From Gloeopeniophorella convolvens (taxonomy: Eukaryota > Basidiomycota > Agaricomycetes > Russulales), in contig WTXD01000003.1 of the NCBI GenBank assembly GCA_022496205.1, positions 372,001 to 436,000 on the forward strand: DNA of 64,000 nucleotides. The letters run 5' to 3'. Made by a program: the position numbers and the translations under genes. Under the pieces are notes generated by a model. The model had not been told where the DNA came from and made no database searches. It saw nothing but the letters and a program-made list of their open reading frames with translations. Positions 58,702 through 64,000 of this stretch are shown piece after piece (within the stretch, counting starts at the first letter, position 1; each line of letters starts with the position of its first letter).

Positions 58702-59489
58702 TGTGTTAGCACGGGTGTACATTCGGACAATATGCAAGTAACTTATTCCCCACGATGAGCGAATGCTCTGCAGAGTTATCCACTTTGTATTGGTAGAAGA
58801 TGCGCCGCCGGAGCGTGCCGAGAGACGCTATTTTGGCGGAGTGGGCGAGATTAATGGCTAGATTCAGCTCCGCAATCTCGGAGCAGACTCAGTTGGCTCT
58901 GGCCAGCGGTACAACGACCGACTGTGCGCTAAGTGTCCAGCATCCTCTCCTCAGTGCGTCCTGCTCACCCGCCCTGCGCACCGCGCATCCCCCAGCCAGC
59001 TCCCGCTGAAAATTCAGCCGGCTTTCTCTCTCTGCCAGGCCGTGAGCCCACGCTGCTCCTGCCCTCTCCTGCTTATTTCCAATAATTTACGCGTCGTCGT
59101 AAGCCTGGTAGCCCGTTAGTAACCCCGGCGCGTGCTGAATGGGTCATTCGACCCACAGCCGACACCATCAGCCCAGCCAGATCTCAATCCGTAGGTGTCA
59201 ACTTTCTTCTCCCCATTTTTAGCCCGAGGTGGGACGTTTTCGTTAAGCGCAGTCATTTCCTTTCATGTTGCCGCTTCGAGCGCCTCAACGACACGTCTGA
59301 ATTGTCCCTGTTCGTCGGTCGGCTAGCAGCTAGTGCTCTCTTCTGCCCTACCAGATGTCTTCCTTCTCCTGCTAAGCCCTACACCGCGCCCGGCATTGCA
59401 TTCCACACGTATCATGTCCTGTCAGTGCCACACCTCCCCTCGATACCTCTCTCTTTAACCGTCCCTTCCCACCCGCCTCTCCTTCACCC
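58702..59489. other. Promoter and leader of the GATA factor gene
   Basis: About 790 bp without a gene. The last 200 bp are strongly pyrimidine-rich (for example cctctctctttaaccg), typical of a fungal 5' leader. Confidence 0.4.
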
Positions 59490-61167
59490 ATGTCCTCCCA
59501 CCCGTATCCCCAACGCTCACATTTTTCTCCAGCCTCCAGCACCTCCTTCCGCCCCCACGGCCAGCCTCCCCCCGCCTCTGCCCCCACCCGCCAGCCGTCC
59601 TACTCGTCCCTGGGCGAGGCACTGGGCAGCGACCGCCCCGGCCTCCCCTCCTACTCCCCGCAGCCCCCAACAGCCTCCTCCTCGTCCTCCTCCGTGCCCA
59701 TGTCGTCAGACGGCAGATACATGTACCAGCACCAGCAGCAGGGAATGACCAGCTCTTATGATTACTCGTCCTATCCTCCCAGCTCGTATGACGCCCCGCA
59801 GTTTCCCCAGAACCACGCACGGCCGCAGCGAGCAGGGTCTTCCCACTCGCACCCGCCGCCTCCCGAACACGTATCGTATAATCCTCCCCCGCCACATTAC
59901 CACCCGCCTTACGCCTCTCCCCACTATGCCGTGCCCCAATCAGCCCCGCAACCGCAGTGGAACGGCGAGGCCTGGCAGTTCAACCAGAACCAGCAACAGC
60001 AGCCCGTCGCGCCCGCGTCCGCCCCAGAGACCCCCGTCCCTCCGGCCCTCAGTCGGCCGGAGCCCGCACCCGCACCCGCGCCTGCGCCCGCATCACAGCG
60101 TGTCTATGCCGTTTCCCCTCCGCAACCGCAACCCCCCGCGGCGGAGACGCGGCGGGCCGCGGGGACCCCCAGCAAAGCTGCCGACCCGCCCCCTCAGCCC
60201 AAGCGCAAAGCTCGCGAGAAGGAAGCGGCTGCACCTCGGCGCGCCTCGCCGCTGCCGGCGTCAAGCACGCTCGACATCGATTTCGGAAAGGCATGTTCCC
60301 CTCCTCCGTTCATGCATGCCTGTCGATCAAATTTCATTAATGGACGCGGCTCTCCCTCCCCCTCACGTACCCAGTTAATAGAGTCGTATCGCGTTATCAT
60401 CGACACCACCAACGCCTTATCGGGCGATCCTGCCGCTGCGCAGGGCCGGCCTCCCTCGCTCGACGCGCTACAGCGCATGGCCCAGTCGGCAGCACTTGGG
60501 CTCCGCCTGCTCGGATCCACCGCCGGCCCTGACAATGCACAGGCTGGGGCAGCGGTGCCCTCGGCAGAGCAGCCCCCCGTCGCGAGTGCTGCTGCGGCCA
60601 GCAGCAACGAGGAGGGCAGCGGCGACGCGCCGGCTGCCGTCAAGCGACAGGCATGTCCAGCTCTCCACCTCCATGAGGCTTGGCCCACTCACCCCGTGTG
60701 CTTGCTGAGCCAGAAGTCCGAGGGCCCCGTACCGGAGGGGCAGACGTGTCTAGGTTGCAACGCGACATCAACCCCTGAATGGCGGAGAGGCCCGCTCGGT
60801 GCGTTCTTCGCGTTCTATCACTTCCCCTTTCGACGGTCCCGCGTGGGCTCAGCTGACCGGTCCGCGCAGGTCCCCGAACATTGTGTAACGCCTGTGGCCT
60901 TGTGTATGCAAAGCTTGTACGTCAAAACCCATCAGCCGGCCGTGCTCCCTGTTTTTTTCTCATCACGTCGCCTCCTTTGTCCGCTGATGACGACAGATTA
61001 AAAAAAGGAAGCGTGATGCCGCTCGCCGCGCGGCGAATTCCCAGGACGCGGGCGGTGGCGACGCGGGCCCGCACGACGACGGCGGGTTCGCGTCCAGCGG
61101 CGACGACGACGAGGAGTCGGCCTCGCAGGAGTTCCGCATGGAGGACGACCACGGCGGCCGCAGTTGA
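59490..61167 (+). CDS. GATA-type zinc-finger transcription factor
   Basis: Starts MSSHPYPQRSHFSPASS; the first 250 residues are Pro/Gln/Ser-rich and probably disordered. A conserved helical block, ESYRVIIDTTNALS then LDALQRMAQSAALGLRLL (60,375-60,530), precedes the finger. The finger is CLGCNATSTPEWRRGPLG joined by an intron (about 60,800-60,868) to PRTLCNACGLVYAK, a C-x2-C-x18-C-x2-C GATA domain. After a further intron a basic tail (LIKKRKRDAARRAA) and an acidic end follow, with TGA at 61165-61167. Two probable introns have GC donors: 60,291-60,374 (84 bp) and 60,651-60,713 (63 bp). Both are multiples of three without stops, so retention would insert residues rather than break the protein. 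Which GATA subfamily is not clear. Confidence 0.85.
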
Positions 61168-61544
61168 CCGCCCGCGCCGCCGGGCGGCCGTCGGTGAGGG
61201 CGGTTAGGGGGCACGGGTGTGGGCGCCGACGCAGGCACGGTTGGCGCGTTCCGATGTATTGTACACGCAATGATGTGGGCTAGTAGTGGTGGCGCGGGCG
61301 AACGATAGCGGGGGGTATTTTATTCTGCCCTCTAACACCGGACCGTAAAGAGACATCGGACGCGGGACGGCGCGGACACTGGCATGTACGCCGCTCCTGC
61401 GGGGGTGGGGTTGTGGGGGATACAGATACACGAATAAGCTTACAACGTAACGTAGAAGAATGCCAGAGAGAGAACAACAAAAGAGACAGCCCATCATCGA
61501 CAGCGCTGAGAACCGGCCTACGGTCGCCAGCCCTGGCCCCTCCG
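61168..61544. other. Intergenic region between convergent GATA and SPT20 genes
   Basis: About 380 bp holding two 3' ends. No coding signal beyond chance frames. Confidence 0.45.
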
Positions 61545-62240
61545 TCACCGCGCCCCGGCGCCCTGCGACTGCGCCTGCGCCTTGGCTTGCGCCTGCGCCT
61601 GCGCCGCCGCGAGCGCGGGGTGCGCCTGCGCGCCCTGCCGGAACGCCATCCCGTTGACGTTCATGCCGCCCATGCCCATCTGCAGCTGCTGCGGCCACAT
61701 GTTGTACGCCGCCGCGGGCATGCGCCCGCCCGCCTGCGCCTGAGCCTGCGCCTGTGCCTGCGCCTGCTGCTGCTGCATGAACTGCTGCATCTGCAGCTGC
61801 ATCTGCGGGCTCATCGACAGCGCCGTCTGCGTCGCGTCCTGCACCTGCACCTGCCCCGCGTGCTGCTGGTGCTGCTGGTTCTGCTGGTGTTGCTGCTGGA
61901 GCTGGCTCTGCTGCTGCTGCTGCTGGAGCTGGAGCTGTTGCATCTGGGACTGCTGCAGCTGCAGCGCGTAGTGTGCCTGGATTATGCGCTGCTGCTGGGC
62001 CTGCGCCTGCTGGTGCTGTTGGTGCTGCTGCTGTTGCGCGTGCTGCGGCTGGGCGGCCGCGAACTGCTGGGCGTTGGCGTGCTGGGCCTGGCCGTTGGCG
62101 GTGGCGTTGGCGTTGGGCATGGGCGAGCGCGTCGCGAGTGGGGATTACCGTTCGCGGCGGTAGCTGTGGGGTTCGGCATAGGGGTGCGTGACATGGGCGG
62201 CGCCTGCCCGGCTTGCTGCTGCTGCTGCTGCTGTTGTTGT

Positions 62241-62272
<32 letters not shown>

Positions 62273-64000
62273 CTGTTGCTGCTGCTGTGCCTGCGCCTGC
62301 GCCTGCGCCTGAGCTTGAGCCTGAGCCTGCGCCTGCGCTTGCATGTGGGCGAGCTGGGCAGCATACGCCCGCGCCTGGGCCTGGTTGGCAAAGGTATGCA
62401 CCTGTCCCTGAGCCTGCCCTTGTCCTTGCGCCTGCGCCTGAGCTTGAGCTTGAGCCTGCGCCTGCTGCATCTGCAGGTAGTACAGCGCATGGGCCTGCTG
62501 CTGCCCCATCGCACCCTTCGCATTCTGCCCCTGAGCCTGCGCCTGCGCCGCTGCGACCTGCTTGTAGAGCGCCGGCGTCATGCTCGCGGCCATCGCCGGC
62601 GTCATGTAGGACTGCGTCGGCGGCGCGAACGCCTGGGCGGGCTGGACGTACGGTGCGCGGGGCTGCTGAGTCGGGGTTTGGTGCTGGGGCTGGGGCTGGC
62701 CCTGCGCTGGTTGTGTTACTGGTTGTGCGGGCGGCCGCGGGGAGCCAGCGGGGGCTGCGTTGGCGCCGGCGGCCGCCATTGCATGCATCGCGGGTGAAGG
62801 CGCGACGCGCGGGGAGGACGCGAATCCATTGGTGGCGGTGGGATGCGGAGATTGTGATGTGGGGCGGGAGGCAGGTCTGTTGGTGGGGCGTAGGTGCTGG
62901 GGAGCCGGCTGAGGCGTAGCTTGCACTGGCGTCGCGACTGGCGTTGGGGTGCCCAGCGTACCATCGCCTGGGGTATGGTTCCGCCTTGCTGAAGCAGGCT
63001 TCGGAGTGGACTTCTTTGTATCTGCGCTCCCGGGAGCGGGTGGAGGAGGGGCGGCCACTGGCGTTGCAGTGGACCGGGGCGGTTGTTGGGGTGGTTGTTG
63101 GGGTGGTTGTAAAGGTTGTGTTGGTGGTTGCGGTTGTGGCTGTGGCTGCGGCTGTGACTGTGTGGGTTGAGACGGTGTTTGATTATGTGCTTGAGGCTGG
63201 GGCTGAGGCTGAGGTTGCGGCGTTGGTTGCGGCGGCGGCGGATGGACGACCGGTATGCTATGTAATGGATTGTTGTAATTCGCAGACGGTACTTCCGCGG
63301 TGCTGGTCTCAGGAGCAGCAGGAGGCGCGTTCCTCATGCGTATCAAGTGATCAAGCAAGCGATACCTGCGAGAGCGCTCGCTTTTAGCGCTCGACAATGG
63401 GTAGAAATATGGAGAATGGCGTACGATGGTGTGGCGCTCCGGGTAGGTTGCGGGTCCATGAACCGGAGGATCTTGGCTTTGCGATTCCAAGAAGCCTCAT
63501 CCTCTTCCGTAGATCCTGATGGTTTGCCTTGCGCTTCTTCGGCCGTAATGGAGGTGGTGTCCTGGGGAGAGACACGCGATAGAGACTGTTCGCTATCTTT
63601 CCGAGACGAGGATCAGGGTCCAAGCAAAGTGGCGGCGCAGTGGCAAGCTGCGAGTGTGAAAGAGTGAGTTCCGAGAACATGGGTTATTCGAGAGCTACGC
63701 ACGAGAATCTTCGCCTCGACCTCGAGTGCTTCCCTATCCGTCCATTTGCCACCAGCCTTCTGATTGAGGAGGCACAGGTCAGCATAGAGGGTTTCGGAAT
63801 TGGGCCGGAGGAGGACGCGAGTAGCAGTTTTCTCCTGGGCTTTGCTTTCTTTGGAGTTGGATTGCTTGAACTCCTGGATCTCTACAATCATGCATCCTGC
63901 AAGGCACGGCCGGTCAACGACCGTGGGCGTGGTACTGATGCGTGCGTGACCTACCCTCGTAGAAAGGGACCTTGGCGGCATCAAACAGTTCAAGAAGGTC
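61545..64000 (-). CDS. SPT20: Spt20-like SAGA subunit, 5' end beyond the window
   Basis: Spt20 is a structural subunit of the SAGA coactivator complex. The Spt20 domain is read leftward from 64,000: LLELFDAAKVPFYEG, then after an intron (about 63,904-63,955) CMIVEIQEFKQ, TRVLLRPNSETLYADLCLLN, GGKWTDREALEVEAKIL, and after another intron LATAPPLCLDPDPRLGKIAN. The middle is Pro/Gln/Ala-rich (QPQPQPQ runs, 62,300-63,300) with a near-pure Gln run of about 25-29 residues near 62,214-62,290 and (Gln-Ala)n arrays. A one-base loss near 62,130 joins it to the C-terminal block (QQFAAAQPQHAQQQQH and onward), ending about 61,545. The frame linking the conserved domain to the repeats near 63,430-63,500 is uncertain, and an extra intron or lost base may lie there. 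Confidence 0.85.
62214..62290. repeat. CAG/CTG trinucleotide microsatellite coding polyglutamine
   Basis: About 25 near-perfect ctg/ttg triplets on the plus strand, read as CAG/CAA Gln codons on the minus strand within SPT20. Interruptions by ttg (CAA) keep the coding meaning. Confidence 0.9.

Noticed and set aside
61413..62312. A 299-codon plus-strand frame rich in Leu and Cys
   Set aside because: It is the antisense reading of the Gln-rich SPT20 repeats (CAG read as CTG/TGC).

Overview
The window is nuclear DNA of a filamentous basidiomycete, most likely a wood-decay agaricomycete such as a polypore. The grounds are dense genes with GC-rich exons, many 45-60 bp GT-AG introns, a tandem array resembling the glycopeptide (glp) secreted proteins of white-rot fungi, and a chymotrypsin-like protease of a kind I associate with Agaricomycetes. 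I see no rRNA, tRNA, CRISPR array, origin or intact transposon. All assignments come from reading the sequence; no database was searched.

Layout. 1-0.2 kb: start of a TEL1/ATM-like kinase (-). 1.6-8.9 kb: acetyl-CoA carboxylase ACC1 (+). 9.3-10.5 kb: an Sds3-type histone deacetylase subunit (+). 10.8-13.5 kb: two Doc-like Fic-domain genes (-), one apparently intact and one degenerate, around an HDDC2/YGK1-type 5'-deoxynucleotidase (+). 13.5-19.7 kb: a degraded block with a glutaminyl-cyclase pseudogene, a broken serine-protease-like gene and an unrecognised coding fragment. 19.7-23.0 kb: ADE17 (-) and an HSD10-type SDR (-). 24.2-25.4 kb: an unrecognised Ser/Asp-rich secreted protein split into about ten tiny exons, all apparently joined in phase 2. 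25.7-33.3 kb: GRX5 (+), ZIM17 (-), POL1 (+) and a flavin-reductase-like protein (-). 33.7-36.0 kb: a DHA1 MFS transporter (+). 37.2-38.8 kb: an unknown protein with one membrane segment (+). 39.3-43.1 kb: a GRAM-TBC-EF-hand RabGAP (+). 43.4-49.5 kb: a WDR5/Swd3 homolog (-), an EngB GTPase (+), a pirin (-) and Notchless/Rsa4 (+). 50.2-55.6 kb: three glp-like genes and one remnant, produced by duplication of a two-gene module. 56.9-61.2 kb: an unknown basic protein (+) and a GATA factor (+). 61.5-64 kb: SPT20 (-), running off the right edge.

Most genes have housekeeping roles: fatty-acid and purine synthesis, replication, chromatin, ribosome assembly and mitochondrial Fe-S/Hsp70 support. No operon-like pathway grouping is seen. 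The accessory material is the Fic pair, the degraded 13.5-19.7 kb block, the micro-exon secreted gene and the glp cluster.

Throughout the window, even essential genes carry apparent one-base losses, usually in short homopolymers. These look like assembly errors rather than mutations, so many reading frames below are joined across presumed missing bases, and exon ends may be off by a base or two.
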